From: Gracilaria gracilis
Taxonomy: Eukaryota > Rhodophyta > Florideophyceae > Gracilariales > Gracilariaceae
NCBI GenBank assembly: GCA_030374805.1
Contig: JARGSG010000028.1
Coordinates: forward strand, 372,001-436,000
Reading direction: 5' to 3'
Length of the DNA: 64,000 bases
Shown: piece after piece, positions 29,396 through 38,899 of the stretch
Numbering within the stretch: position 1 is the stretch's first letter
How the letters are laid out: each line of letters starts with the position of its first letter
Made by a program: the position numbers and the translations under genes
The notes under the pieces: model-generated
Seen by the model: the letters and a program-made list of their open reading frames with translations, nothing else
Told to the model about the DNA's origin: nothing
The model's database searches: none

Positions 29396-30658
29396 CTATG
29401 AAAAGAACCCGCCCTTCTGTCGTTGATTCAATGCCCTCGCGGCCGCAAACATGTCATTGGCATCGTTGGCCATATGCTCCGATTCTTCTGCGACTCCTTC
29501 AAGCCTTTCTCCTCTCTCATGCACACGATTTACAGTTTCAGAAAACAAGTCCTGTGCGTTGGGAGCGGATATTGTTCTTTCTCTTGTTCTAGATGCTTCC
29601 TGTTTCGATTCAGTTCGTGAGCCTGCAGCAGCATGTCGCACTGTACGTCCTAATGCCTTGAATGAAGCAAAACCGGCCTCCAAGGCACCCCATCCTTTCT
29701 TCCTCTTCGGATGTGAACTCTTGTTTGGCCGTGACTGAGCTGGCGAGTCCACTGATTGGGAATCAAACGGCCTGTTGTTATCATCCTCGGTGACGGGGGA
29801 AACTTGGACATCCTTTTCCGACAAAGATTCAATGTGGGTGCGATTTTGGGGGCTTGTCACGTCGACGTCGTCATCGTACAACTTTTCATTTCGGGGGGAG
29901 GCAATCTCCGGCATTTCCGCCAGCGTAGAAGAAATGCGTGATAGAGCACCGGAAATCTCCAATAAACGTTTGTCATCTTCATCACAACGATATGGCTTTC
30001 GTTTCAAACGTCGAGATTCGCGCTCCAGACGGGTTTGTTCCACCAAAAGGCTATCTCGACTTTGCTTTGCAACGGGAGCCGGCATGGTAGGTTCAGCGGG
30101 GCTGGCAACACGCGGCGTATCACTATTGGAGTCATTGAGACGGAGCTTTCCACGTATTCCTTTCTTGAAGGTAGCCAACGAGCCTCGCTTAGCTTGCACG
30201 CTCACGCGATTGGACTCGGGCGATGGAATGAGGGTTACATCTGCAATTGGTGACGTTGGCGGCGAGGTGATGCGCACTGGTTGCACTGGTGGTTTTTGCA
30301 GCAGTTTCGGCGGTTCCTCCGGCACAGAAAGTGAGTGCTCTCCGTCGGAACTTTCATCAGAAGACTCGTATGTGCGATATATAACATGTCTATGATTGGC
30401 AGAATATTGCACCGGACGCGCCTCCATTATAGGCTCATCCTCATCGGCAGTGTTGGCATTAGGAACCAAGCGACGGGTCTCACTAACGACCGAAGACAAC
30501 TGATTCATAACCTGATCCATCTGGGCGCGTAGCTCGTCGCGTCGCGCAGCCGCATCAGTCAGCGAAGGGTCTATGGCCAACATATCAGCCTTGAGTCGCT
30601 CCCATTGCTGGCGAAGCAGTTCCGATTGCTCATAAGCCGCATTCACCGCGTCGGACAT
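29396..30658 (-). CDS. Coiled-coil protein with a SNARE-like C-terminal motif
   Basis: The frame is open to 30754, but the ATG at 30658 (MSDAVNAAYEQ) is the likely start, giving 420 residues. Residues 5-60 are predicted helical coiled coil (LLRQQWERLKADMLAID). The middle is Ser/Pro-rich and disordered, with a second helix (RDSLLVEQTRLERESRRL). The last 50 residues (LFSETVNRVHERGERLEG, then HMANDANDMFAAARALNQ) resemble the second half of an R-SNARE motif, as in tomosyn or synaptobrevin. The position expected for the central Arg appears to be Glu, and there is no transmembrane anchor. It may be a soluble SNARE regulator. This rests on a short similarity and is tentative. Confidence 0.6.
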   Translation of the reverse strand: MSDAVNAAYEQSELLRQQWERLKADMLAIDPSLTDAAARRDELRAQMDQVMNQLSSVVSETRRLVPNANTADEDEPIMEARPVQYSANHRHVIYRTYESSDESSDGEHSLSVPEEPPKLLQKPPVQPVRITSPPTSPIADVTLIPSPESNRVSVQAKRGSLATFKKGIRGKLRLNDSNSDTPRVASPAEPTMPAPVAKQSRDSLLVEQTRLERESRRLKRKPYRCDEDDKRLLEISGALSRISSTLAEMPEIASPRNEKLYDDDVDVTSPQNRTHIESLSEKDVQVSPVTEDDNNRPFDSQSVDSPAQSRPNKSSHPKRKKGWGALEAGFASFKALGRTVRHAAAGSRTESKQEASRTRERTISAPNAQDLFSETVNRVHERGERLEGVAEESEHMANDANDMFAAARALNQRQKGGFFS

Positions 30659-31145
30659 GACGGATGACTGCGCGCAGCCGCGCCGCGCAACGCAAAAGCG
30701 ACGAGGAAGAAGGGGCGACGCGGGCGTGAGAAGAAGCGCTGAGGTATGTTGCACACGCGCTCAGCAAACGAGCGCGGCGCGCGTAGCGGCTCCAAGAGAC
30801 GCGCAGCGGCCACCTGCCTGACGGCGCACTTGCGGTGCAGCGACAGCGCGCGCGAGCGCGCTCGTGTGACGTGGCGGGAAGCTGCTCGTCGTGCACTGAC
30901 GAATGCTCGCGGCGTTCTGCTCGGCTCGACGCGCGCATTACGTGGACGCGTATGACGCGTACTGGAACGTATGACGCGTACTGACACGCAGCGCACAGTC
31001 GCCACTGCCGATTCGCCGCAAGTTGCGCGGCCCGCAACCTCCCGCTCGCATCCATGATGTCATGCGAGTCGCATGCGACGTGCCACCCATCGTCGCGCCA
31101 TCTTCGGCGGCCATCCACGCCGGCCGGACCGTCATCGGAAAACCA
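30659..31145. promoter_or_regulatory. Divergent promoter with tandem 19-mer
   Basis: This is the GC-rich region between the SNARE-like gene (minus) and phosphoglucomutase (plus). Two 19-base units beginning GTATGACGCGTACTG lie head to tail at 30950-30968 and 30969-30987. Each contains TGACGCGT. They may be a duplicated factor site. Confidence 0.5.
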
Positions 31146-33026
31146 ATGACCGCGCCATCAGAACAGCCGTCTCAATGTCCGGCGCCGTCCGACGAGGCGG
31201 TATCACCGTCGAAGGAACTCGATTCATACTCGCCTTTCTCCGTCTTCCTGACCGCCGCATTCGCCACAGCATGCGCCGCCATCTTGTCCATGGTGCTGCA
31301 GCGCCGGCGTCCGCGTGCGCGTCCGTCCGCCCGCCCTTCTCTGTCCGCGCCGGCTATCTGCGCGCTGGCACGAGCCTGGATCTCCATAGACCCTGACCCC
31401 GAGACGCGCGATCAGATACAACAGATGCTTCACCAGTATCTGGCGGACTCGTCCTCAGGCGCGCGTTTGTGCCAGGCGTTAGATACTGCCAACCGGCTGC
31501 GGTTCGGCACGGCCGGTTTACGCGCGCAGGTTGGGGCTGGCTATGATCGTCTTAATTGTCTCGTCATTCTCGCCGCGTCACAGGCGTTGGCCAAGATTTC
31601 GAACCCTGTTTCGCGCGTCGTCGTTGTGGGACATGACGCTAGGGCGCAGTCCAGGAAGTTTGCTGTGTTGGTTGCCGATGTGTTCCGACTCTACGGTGCG
31701 CACGTGAAGCTGTTTTCGCGCCCCATCCCGACTCCATGGGTTGCATTCGCTGCTCGCCATTACGAGGCTGCTCTTGGTCTATGTGTAACTGCAAGTCACA
31801 ATCCACCTCAGGATAATGGGCTCAAAGTCTTTTGGAGTGATGGTATCCAGATTCGACCCGACATAGCGAAAAAAGTCGAGCTCGTCGTCAGAGACTGCCA
31901 AAGACCTTGGCACAGCTATGCTATATCTGAGGAACAACTTCCACTACTCCCCGACCCCTACGACGATATCACAGAGCAGTATTTCTCCACGATCACAAGC
32001 GCTTTGTACAATCCTATTCTGCATCTCAACCACCAGAAAATTGTATACACGGCATGCCACGGGGTGGGCACGCCATTTGTAGCCGAGATATTCCGTCGTT
32101 TTCAGTTACCACCATTTATACCCGTCGAGGAACAGTGCACACCAGATCCTAACTTTCCAACACTACCGTTTCCTAACCCGGAGGAGAAGGGCGCTCTGGA
32201 CCTTGCCATAGAAACAGCTAAACGCAACGATGCTCGAATTGTAATTGCTAACGACCCAGACGCAGATCGACTAGGAATCGCTGAGCTTGACGCCGGTGGA
32301 TCAGTTCGAGTATTCACCGGTGATGAAATCGCCGTTTTGCTTATGGATTACTTGACCACTCACCTGTACAAAGATTTAAGCGAATGCGCAGTGGTTGCTA
32401 GTACGGTATCTTCTAAGATCCTCCAATCCATGGCGAGAAAGCGAGGTTTTCATTTCCGAGAGGCGCTCACAGGTTTCAAATGGATAAACAAAGTTGCCCT
32501 AGACTTGCAGTCAGAAGGAAAGATTCCAATTCTGGCTTACGAGGAAGCTCTTGGGTACAATGTCACCAGAAGCATTGTCTGTGACAAGGACGGGGTCTCT
32601 GCGGCAGCAGTAGTAGGCCAAATGGTAACGATGATATACAACACCAATACCACTTTAGAAGAACGTCTTGGGGAATTGCTCACTGAGTGTGGTAGTCACA
32701 TTTCAAGAAATGGTTATTGTAGGTTAACTGATGCTTCCCCCACCACACAAGAGGTTTTCGATTCGGCTCGGAGGAGAGGATTACCCACAGCATTTGCGAA
32801 TGCAGTTGTGAAGTCTGTCCGCGATCTCACATATGGTACCGACACTGCCGAAGAGAACGGTGTGGCTCGACTCCCTGGCGATACCTCTACTCAGTTCATA
32901 ACCTTTAGATGCTCAGTACCTGAAAGCGAAGGCGACGATTGTCCTCTGATAATCCATTTGCGAGGAAGCGGAACCGGTAAGTTGCAGAACTTCCTTCTTC
33001 GTAGCGTGGCTCTTGAGATCCATTGA
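31146..33026 (+). CDS. Phosphoglucomutase/phosphopentomutase (PGM2-like), with an N-terminal hydrophobic segment
   Basis: The frame opens at TTG 31023. In-frame ATGs lie at 31062 and 31146; the latter has the better context and gives 626 residues. The alpha-D-phosphohexomutase build is complete. There is a phosphate-contact start (FGTAGLRAQVGAGYDRLN) and the phosphoserine loop TASHNPPQDNGLK at about residue 215. The metal loop NDPDADRLGI is at about 370, the sugar loop EEALGYN follows, and a C-terminal phosphate-binding domain (HLRGSGTGK) closes it. It interconverts sugar 1- and 6- (or 5-) phosphates through a bisphosphate. The PGM2/PGM2L1 branch is favoured by the motif context. Before the enzyme is a hydrophobic run (FSVFLTAAFATACAAILSMV), about residues 32-51, possibly a membrane anchor or part of an organelle leader, which is uncommon in this family. 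Confidence 0.9.
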   Translation: MTAPSEQPSQCPAPSDEAVSPSKELDSYSPFSVFLTAAFATACAAILSMVLQRRRPRARPSARPSLSAPAICALARAWISIDPDPETRDQIQQMLHQYLADSSSGARLCQALDTANRLRFGTAGLRAQVGAGYDRLNCLVILAASQALAKISNPVSRVVVVGHDARAQSRKFAVLVADVFRLYGAHVKLFSRPIPTPWVAFAARHYEAALGLCVTASHNPPQDNGLKVFWSDGIQIRPDIAKKVELVVRDCQRPWHSYAISEEQLPLLPDPYDDITEQYFSTITSALYNPILHLNHQKIVYTACHGVGTPFVAEIFRRFQLPPFIPVEEQCTPDPNFPTLPFPNPEEKGALDLAIETAKRNDARIVIANDPDADRLGIAELDAGGSVRVFTGDEIAVLLMDYLTTHLYKDLSECAVVASTVSSKILQSMARKRGFHFREALTGFKWINKVALDLQSEGKIPILAYEEALGYNVTRSIVCDKDGVSAAAVVGQMVTMIYNTNTTLEERLGELLTECGSHISRNGYCRLTDASPTTQEVFDSARRRGLPTAFANAVVKSVRDLTYGTDTAEENGVARLPGDTSTQFITFRCSVPESEGDDCPLIIHLRGSGTGKLQNFLLRSVALEIH

Positions 33027-33443
33027 GCTCGACCCTAAGCGAGTACCAGAAACGTTTCCGCGTTGACCGCAATGTATCGGTCCCCAGTCGGGCTAACCCA
33101 ACACTCTATATACATCTGCGAAATGGTTACCCCAATTGAATACAGAGCCGAAAATCAAGTTCTACTCCGAGCTACGAACCACAGCGAAACAGTGTGAGAA
33201 TGGTTCTGCGCAGAGGTTTTTGAAAAAAGCTGTAGAGGATGCCGTCTCTAAGGTGCTAAGACCGTCCGAGAATAAGCTCAAGCACGGATAAACACCTTCA
33301 ACCTCGTGTCACTATGCAGTGCGATCAGTACCCTGGCTACCCTTTCCTCAAGGTAAGTAGGCATTACCCCCGAGTTTCCAGTTAGTCCATAGTTACCAAA
33401 AGTGAGTAGAAGCGGTACCCTGATCAAATCTGATAGAAGCAAT
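33027..33443. other. Convergent 3' intergenic
   Basis: The ends of phosphoglucomutase (plus) and ValRS (minus) meet here across 417 bases. No gene or repeat is seen. Confidence 0.5.
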
Positions 33444-36437
33444 TTACTCAGCAGCAGCCAACTTTTGGATTTCTGCTAACCTGCTTGTAAGATTTGCTAG
33501 CTGAGCGTCTATTTCGTCAGCCGTTGTTCTTGTCTTTTCAACCACTGCGGGAGGAGCTTTGTTGGCAAACCCCGGAGCATTCAACCTCTTTTGGAGACCT
33601 TCCAAGTCCTTTTGTAGTTTCTGCGACTGCTTCTCTAGTCTCTTTCGTTCCTTATCAAAATCAATCATATCTCGCATCGGTATGATTGCCTCTAGGTTAT
33701 CGGTAACGTATAGATGGAGTGCGTTGTCATCAGTTCCGTTCTGTGACGCGGAGGTGCTTCCCCCCTCAACAACTTCAATCGTACATCGGGCAGGATCAAC
33801 TTTTGCTAACAGAAACAGCATTCCCCTCTCCGAGTCAACGTCTGATGCTGTGACTGTATCCGTTCGTATAGTGAGTGGTATTCTACGTCCGTGATCGACC
33901 TGATGCTCTGCTCTGGCATTTCTTATGTAGCGAACTAGTGATTGCATTTTCTCAAATCTTCGGATAGCCTCATGATCAACAGCGCCACCTGATGGCCAAT
34001 CGGCGACAATGAGGGCCTGCTCGTGACTGCCTTCTCGTGGAAAGCGATGCCAAATTGCTTCAGTAACAAAAGGCATAAACGGGTGCAGAAGACGCAAGCA
34101 AGTATCCATGACGTAGACAAGTGTGGCACGAGTTCTCCTTGCTGCCTCGGCGTCGTTGGCAAAGAATCTCGTCTTTGACGTTTCTACATACCAGTCAGCA
34201 AACTCATCCCACAAAAACTCGTAGATCTGACGACCAGCGTCTCCAAACGTTAGCGTGTCAAGGCCACTTGTGACGGTACCGATAAGAATATGTAGTTTGG
34301 ACAATATGTAGCGCTCAGGCAGAGGCAGGTCCGCTATTGTAGCTCCAAAATCAGAAACAGCCAACGTTGCGAGTTCCCTTCGTTCTTCATCAGAAATGGA
34401 ATCCAGGTTGCCAATAATAAAACGAGAAGCATTCCACAACTTGTTCGCAAAGTTACGATTAGACTCAATCTTTTCCGTGGACAATGGAATATCCTGTCCC
34501 GGGGTGCTTCCTGTCACAAGCGTGTAACGCAGCGCATCGGTACCATACGAAGATATGACATCAAGCGGGTCAATAACATTCCCAGCCGTCTTACTCATTT
34601 TCTTCCCATACTTATCACGAACTAAACCGTGCAAGTATACCGTGTGAAAGGGGATCTCATCCGTCAACCACAAACTCATCATTATCATTCTTGCAACCCA
34701 GAAGAACAGGATGTCATATCCAGTTTCCATGACGGAACCAGGGAAAAAAGTTCTAAAGTCTTCAGCCTGATTGTCTGGCCATCCCATGGTCGAGAACGGC
34801 CACAAACCAGAGGAAAACCATGTATCAAGGACATCCGTTTCCTGATTTAGAGTAACTGTTTCTCCGCTGTACTTCTCGCTTGCAATCTTTCTGGCTTCAT
34901 CTTCGTTTCTCGCTACAATGTAATCGTCTGAATGCTCTTCGACGTACCACACGGGAATACGGTGACCCCACCAGAGTTGACGGGACACACACCAGTCTCG
35001 AATATCCTCAAGCCAATTGAAGTACACTTTTTCGAACCTTTGGGGTTCGATAGTAATGTCACCCTCTCTCACTTTGGAGACGGCTTTCTCTGCAAGAGAC
35101 TTCATCTTAACAAACCATTGGGTCGACACCAATGGCTCTACCACTTCACCTCCACGTTGGCTTCTTGGCACTCGGTTAATGTGATCCTCTACTTTGATTA
35201 CCAGTCCATCTTCCTCCATCTTCTTCCATAGCTTCTTTCTGGCGTCAAATCTATCTAATCCTTCGAACTGGCCACCGTTAGAATTTATGGTCGCATCCTT
35301 GTTCATGATGTTGATGATAGGTAGCTCATGTTTTTTACCCAGTTCGTAATCATTGTGATCATGACCAGGAGTTATTTTTAACGCACCAGTTCCAAACTCT
35401 CTATCGACATAAGTATCACTTATCACGGGAATCTCTCTACCGATGACAGGCACTTTCACGGTTTCACCCACATATTGCTTGAATCTCTCATCTTCAGGAT
35501 GAACACACACAGCTGTATCACCAAGAATTGTTTCAGGACGCGTGGTTGCCACTGGAATGAAGCCGGTTCCATTGCTTAGAGGATATTGGAAGTAGTATAG
35601 CTTCCCATTTTCTTCAGAGAACTCAACTTCCAAATCACTAACAGCGGTTCGAAGATTTGGACTCCAGTTGACCATGTAGCTTCCTTTGTAAACCAATCCC
35701 TGATCATGTAAACGCTTGAAAGCTTCCGCCACCGCAGCGGACATACGATCCTCAAGAGTGAAACGCGAACGGTCCCAATCACAACTAGCTCCTAGTCGTC
35801 GCATCTGTACGTTGATGTAATCACCCTTTTCTTCCTTCCATCTCCAAACGCGCTCCAAAAACTTTTCCCTTCCAAGCTCGTCACGCGTGATTCCCTCCTT
35901 CGCAAGCTCCTTCTCTACGACAAGCTGTGTGGCAATACCAGCATGATCAGTACCGGGCAACCACAACGTAGGTCTACCTCGCATTCGATGGTAGCGCGTC
36001 AAAATATCTTCAATGGTGGCAAACATCGCATGTCCCATATGCAAACCACCAGTGACATTTGGTGGTGGCATACATATGGTAAACGGCTGTTCTCCATTTG
36101 GCGCGCACGGTTTGAACAATCCGGCAGACTCCCACCACTGATATAAAACCTGCTCAAATTGCTGCGGATCATAACGGGGGGGCATTTCACGTTGCGGGCG
36201 TATTTCTTGAGGAAGGGGAGGAAGCGGCTCTGACTTTGACGGAGCATATGCAGTTTTGAACGAAGGGGATGCAGAAGGCTTAGTTGCAGCGCATAATGTG
36301 CGTGGATGACGAGAAACAGAACGCTTTCTTGTGTTTGGGCGATAAAGGCGGAGGCTGGAGGGCCGCAACGACGGGAGTGGTGCAGCTCGCAGAAGCCGAG
36401 GTGCCCATGGGGTAATAAAAGCCGTTTTGGAAAGCAT
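33444..36437 (-). CDS. Valyl-tRNA synthetase, organelle-targeted
   Basis: A 997-residue single-exon class I synthetase starts at the ATG at 36437. The first 60 residues (MLSKTAFITPWAPRLLRAA) are basic, Ser/Arg-rich and free of acidic residues, as in plastid or mitochondrial leaders. The HIGH motif is PPPNVTGGLHMGHAMF (about 125-139). WLPGTDHAGIATQ follows. The KMSKS motif is GKKMSKTAGNVIDPLD, near residue 610. The editing domain lies between, and the anticodon-binding domain and a C-terminal coiled coil (DKERKRLEKQSQKLQKDLEG) close the protein. It charges tRNA-Val and clears mischarged Thr. The compact bacterial-type length with a coiled-coil tail suits an organellar or dual-targeted enzyme. 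Whether it also serves the cytosol cannot be told. Confidence 0.96.
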   Translation of the reverse strand: MLSKTAFITPWAPRLLRAAPLPSLRPSSLRLYRPNTRKRSVSRHPRTLCAATKPSASPSFKTAYAPSKSEPLPPLPQEIRPQREMPPRYDPQQFEQVLYQWWESAGLFKPCAPNGEQPFTICMPPPNVTGGLHMGHAMFATIEDILTRYHRMRGRPTLWLPGTDHAGIATQLVVEKELAKEGITRDELGREKFLERVWRWKEEKGDYINVQMRRLGASCDWDRSRFTLEDRMSAAVAEAFKRLHDQGLVYKGSYMVNWSPNLRTAVSDLEVEFSEENGKLYYFQYPLSNGTGFIPVATTRPETILGDTAVCVHPEDERFKQYVGETVKVPVIGREIPVISDTYVDREFGTGALKITPGHDHNDYELGKKHELPIINIMNKDATINSNGGQFEGLDRFDARKKLWKKMEEDGLVIKVEDHINRVPRSQRGGEVVEPLVSTQWFVKMKSLAEKAVSKVREGDITIEPQRFEKVYFNWLEDIRDWCVSRQLWWGHRIPVWYVEEHSDDYIVARNEDEARKIASEKYSGETVTLNQETDVLDTWFSSGLWPFSTMGWPDNQAEDFRTFFPGSVMETGYDILFFWVARMIMMSLWLTDEIPFHTVYLHGLVRDKYGKKMSKTAGNVIDPLDVISSYGTDALRYTLVTGSTPGQDIPLSTEKIESNRNFANKLWNASRFIIGNLDSISDEERRELATLAVSDFGATIADLPLPERYILSKLHILIGTVTSGLDTLTFGDAGRQIYEFLWDEFADWYVETSKTRFFANDAEAARRTRATLVYVMDTCLRLLHPFMPFVTEAIWHRFPREGSHEQALIVADWPSGGAVDHEAIRRFEKMQSLVRYIRNARAEHQVDHGRRIPLTIRTDTVTASDVDSERGMLFLLAKVDPARCTIEVVEGGSTSASQNGTDDNALHLYVTDNLEAIIPMRDMIDFDKERKRLEKQSQKLQKDLEGLQKRLNAPGFANKAPPAVVEKTRTTADEIDAQLANLTSRLAEIQKLAAAE

Positions 36438-36979
36438 GACTTCTTGCAGAGCGCTCAGGTTATCAAGGAATGACCTCAGATGTTCTCTACAAGTTGATGT
36501 CTTCTTTTCTTCAGGTGTTTCTTATGATGCCCAAAACAAGCTTCTGTTCCCGCTCTGTGAATTTCTGGCCTGCTTGTCTGAGTTTCCGGTTGACGGCAAT
36601 TCTTCTGAGCAGTTGGGAGGAGGAAGTCTTCCGAATGGACCCATGTAACTTATCTACTGATGCCATCGATGAAGATCTCAGGCTATCAGATGTGCGCTGT
36701 GACAACACAGTGGCGAGCAGCGATGGCGAGCATCCGCCCACGTGTGACAAGTGTGGGTCCACGAGATTGATTTGGGGATGCTACCCCAGCTGCTGTCTGT
36801 GCAAAGACTCTTTGCCAAAGAGCATTCGCATTGCGCTGTTGTGCGCCTCGGCAATAGATACCTACGGTCTATCGTGACGAGGGAGGAAGCTTGACGCACG
36901 AGGAGATAAACGGGGAGCGTAATTGAGCTGAGTCATACTGAATTTTAATAGACAAACCCGCTTCATTTCGCACATCTTC
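36438..36979. other. Divergent intergenic with competing small ORFs
   Basis: This lies between ValRS (minus) and the phycobilin lyase (plus). A plus-strand frame to 36877 contains, after the ATG at 36635, a Cys pair array (CDKCGSTRLIWGC, then CCLCKD) like a small zinc ribbon of 80 residues. A minus-strand frame at 36511-36762 reads as helical (LLRRIAVNRKLRQAG, FTEREQKLVL). They overlap, so at most one is real. Confidence 0.35.
36635..36877 (+). CDS. Possible small zinc-ribbon-like protein
   Basis: An 80-codon frame starts MDPCNLSTDAIDEDLRLSD. Its second half holds C-x2-C, then C, CC and C-x2-C, compatible with one zinc site. No family is recognised. It overlaps an equally plausible antisense frame and lies in the promoter region of the lyase, so it may be chance. 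Confidence 0.25.
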   Translation: MDPCNLSTDAIDEDLRLSDVRCDNTVASSDGEHPPTCDKCGSTRLIWGCYPSCCLCKDSLPKSIRIALLCASAIDTYGLS

Positions 36980-38107
36980 ATGGCGTTTGTTCCGCACTCC
37001 ACTTTCCTTGGTCGCTCCAAATCCGTTCGCTCCCTGCGAAAAGATGTAAGCGCGAACACTTGTACACATCGCCCCTACAAATTCGTTGCGTCCGACAAGG
37101 TTCCTCCTTCTCCTCCTGAAGTTCGAGTCAATTCCAATGACGCAATGCAATTCTTTCGTCATCGCGAGGGGAACTGGAGCTCATGGCGAGTTACGCATCA
37201 TCTAGCCTTCCGCCGTTCAGAGTCTGGCGCATCTGAAATTCAAATGCAATGTCTCGAGAAAACCGATGAACGTATTGTTGCATTATGCAAAGACTGGGAA
37301 GTAGACCCTGCTAAAGCTCAAGGGGGATGTTACGTCACGTGGTTAGCTACCATGGCTTGGGATCAAGAAGGGGAGAATCACGAAGGTTCCACAGTGTTTG
37401 CGCTGGTTCCAGACGATGATGACATTCGCAAAGGCAAAATGCTACGCGATAGGGGATATGCTGAAATTGTACCCATCGCAGGTACTTATCACCTTGACGA
37501 GCACGATGACCTAAACCTTATCACGCCTTACGATGGTGGCGAAGTTGTCGAAAGGTTTTCCTTCGATGGACCGGATGTAGTCAATCGCGTGTCAACGGTG
37601 CGTCGGTTTGGTGGCTTTAGCACAGCTACGTTTGCTACGGAAACGCGGGCAGGAAACGCTAGTGAAAAGGAAATCAAAGACCATCAGGGCAACGAGGAAT
37701 TGGATGTTGCCGCTTTGTTAGATAAGATGGCTTGCTTCGGTGTCACCGGAGGGGGTTCTCCGTTTGAAGTTCCGGAAACGGACAAGACGCAATTTGCAGG
37801 AGCGGGAAGATGGGGAACTACAAATTCATCCTCAAAACCATCGACGAACAGCGCCTTTGGTTCTGGTTTCACTTCAAGGTCTACGAAAAACATGGCAGAA
37901 AAACCTTCGGTAAACAGCGCTTTTAGCTCTGGTTTCGGCAACTCTTCCAATGGGACGACAAAAGAATCTCCTGAGAATATTCAAGGCCTTTCTAAGAAGT
38001 CTATAGATGCGGCCAGTGATTATGGAATCGATCTTTCCAAAGTACCACCTAGTATGCGCCAAGATTTTGCTGCAAGTTTTGACCCAGACGAGAAGAAATC
38101 CACATAG
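36980..38107 (+). CDS. CpcS/CpeS-type phycobiliprotein lyase, plastid-targeted
   Basis: The ATG at 36980 opens a 375-residue protein. Residues 1-45 (MAFVPHSTFLGRSKSVRSLR) are a plastid leader with an early Phe and no acidic residues. Residues about 55-225 are the CpcS/CpeS lipocalin-like lyase domain: FFRHREGNWSSWRVTHHLAF, WDQEGENHEGSTVFALVPD, RGYAEIVPIAGTY, then RRFGGFSTATFATETR. These lyases bind a bilin and attach it to Cys-82-type sites of phycobiliproteins. In a red alga the likely chromophore is phycocyanobilin or phycoerythrobilin. The last 150 residues are an added low-complexity tail with two similar blocks (KPSTNSAFGSGF and KPSVNSAFSSGF). Cyanobacterial enzymes stop near 200 residues. 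The gene is convergent with LSm2, 87 bases away. Confidence 0.95.
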   Translation: MAFVPHSTFLGRSKSVRSLRKDVSANTCTHRPYKFVASDKVPPSPPEVRVNSNDAMQFFRHREGNWSSWRVTHHLAFRRSESGASEIQMQCLEKTDERIVALCKDWEVDPAKAQGGCYVTWLATMAWDQEGENHEGSTVFALVPDDDDIRKGKMLRDRGYAEIVPIAGTYHLDEHDDLNLITPYDGGEVVERFSFDGPDVVNRVSTVRRFGGFSTATFATETRAGNASEKEIKDHQGNEELDVAALLDKMACFGVTGGGSPFEVPETDKTQFAGAGRWGTTNSSSKPSTNSAFGSGFTSRSTKNMAEKPSVNSAFSSGFGNSSNGTTKESPENIQGLSKKSIDAASDYGIDLSKVPPSMRQDFAASFDPDEKKST

Positions 38108-38194
38108 AACAAGCTTGAACGTTCCGCAGCTTCCCTTTCAAGAACGGTAGTACGAATAACATCGGGAATAAACACTTGATCAGTTTGAACAATC

Positions 38195-38488
38195 TCAGGG
38201 CGCGTTTCGACCTTCGCGATATTCCCGTCGAGTAGCATCTTGCAACAGGCCGACATCTACATCACTTGGGTTCATATGGATGTAGCGCACCACCGAGCCA
38301 CGAATGAATACCGAGCTCACACTAAGTAGGTGGGGATGCTTATCTCCGTTTAGAACCTCTACCTGTTGCAGTTTGCAGTTCAGGTATTGGTCGACGCTGT
38401 GCAGAACTCCCTTGATCAAGAGATCGTTCTTCAGCTCAATGGTCACGGTCTTTGACTCCAGTGTCTTGAAAAAGGAAAAGAAGAGCAT
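38195..38488 (-). CDS. LSM2: LSm2, U6 snRNA-associated Sm-like protein
   Basis: The frame extends to 38527, but the family start is MLFFSFFKTLESKTVTIELK at 38488, giving 97 residues, the usual LSm2 size. The Sm1 motif (LLIKGVLHSVDQYLNCKL) and Sm2 motif (FIRGSVVRYIHM) are complete, and the C-terminal helix LLQDATRREY is typical of LSm2. It is part of two rings: LSm1-7 in cytoplasmic mRNA decay and LSm2-8 on U6 snRNA in splicing. It is intronless here. Confidence 0.95.
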   Translation of the reverse strand: MLFFSFFKTLESKTVTIELKNDLLIKGVLHSVDQYLNCKLQQVEVLNGDKHPHLLSVSSVFIRGSVVRYIHMNPSDVDVGLLQDATRREYREGRNAP

Positions 38489-38899
38489 GCTGGGTTCCTT
38501 GTTTGCAACACAACCTGGTTTCGGCAAATGATATCAACTCTTTCGTTCGTAGCGTTATACCGGAAAAGGGATCATCCGGACAAGATGACCTTGAAAACCG
38601 GGCAAATGTTTTCTCCCCGCCCTCGACACGTTTTTGTAGGAAAAATTTTCTGGACCGAAAGGGTCACTGCTTTGAACGCTTTAGGGCGGATGGAAAGGAA
38701 CGTTCGCCAACCCTTGATATCTCTAGAGCTAGCTAGCTACATACCTTCGTAGTGGTAGTCAAAAGATAGATCGTCCGCAGAGCGAGACGGAGAAGGCGGC
38801 TTTGCTATACAATTAGAAGTGAACGAGTCTCACAGATGAAATTATTCCAAGATGAATATCAAGTGGAAGTGAGCAACATCATCGCCAAATTTGCAGAGA
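38489..38899. other. Intergenic, nothing recognised
   Basis: This contains the upstream region of LSm2 and the 3' flank of the GT49 gene. Only short chance frames are present. Confidence 0.5.

Noticed and set aside
29775-30395. A 206-codon plus-strand open frame
   Set aside because: It is antisense to the SNARE-like protein gene and is low-complexity Ser/Arg.
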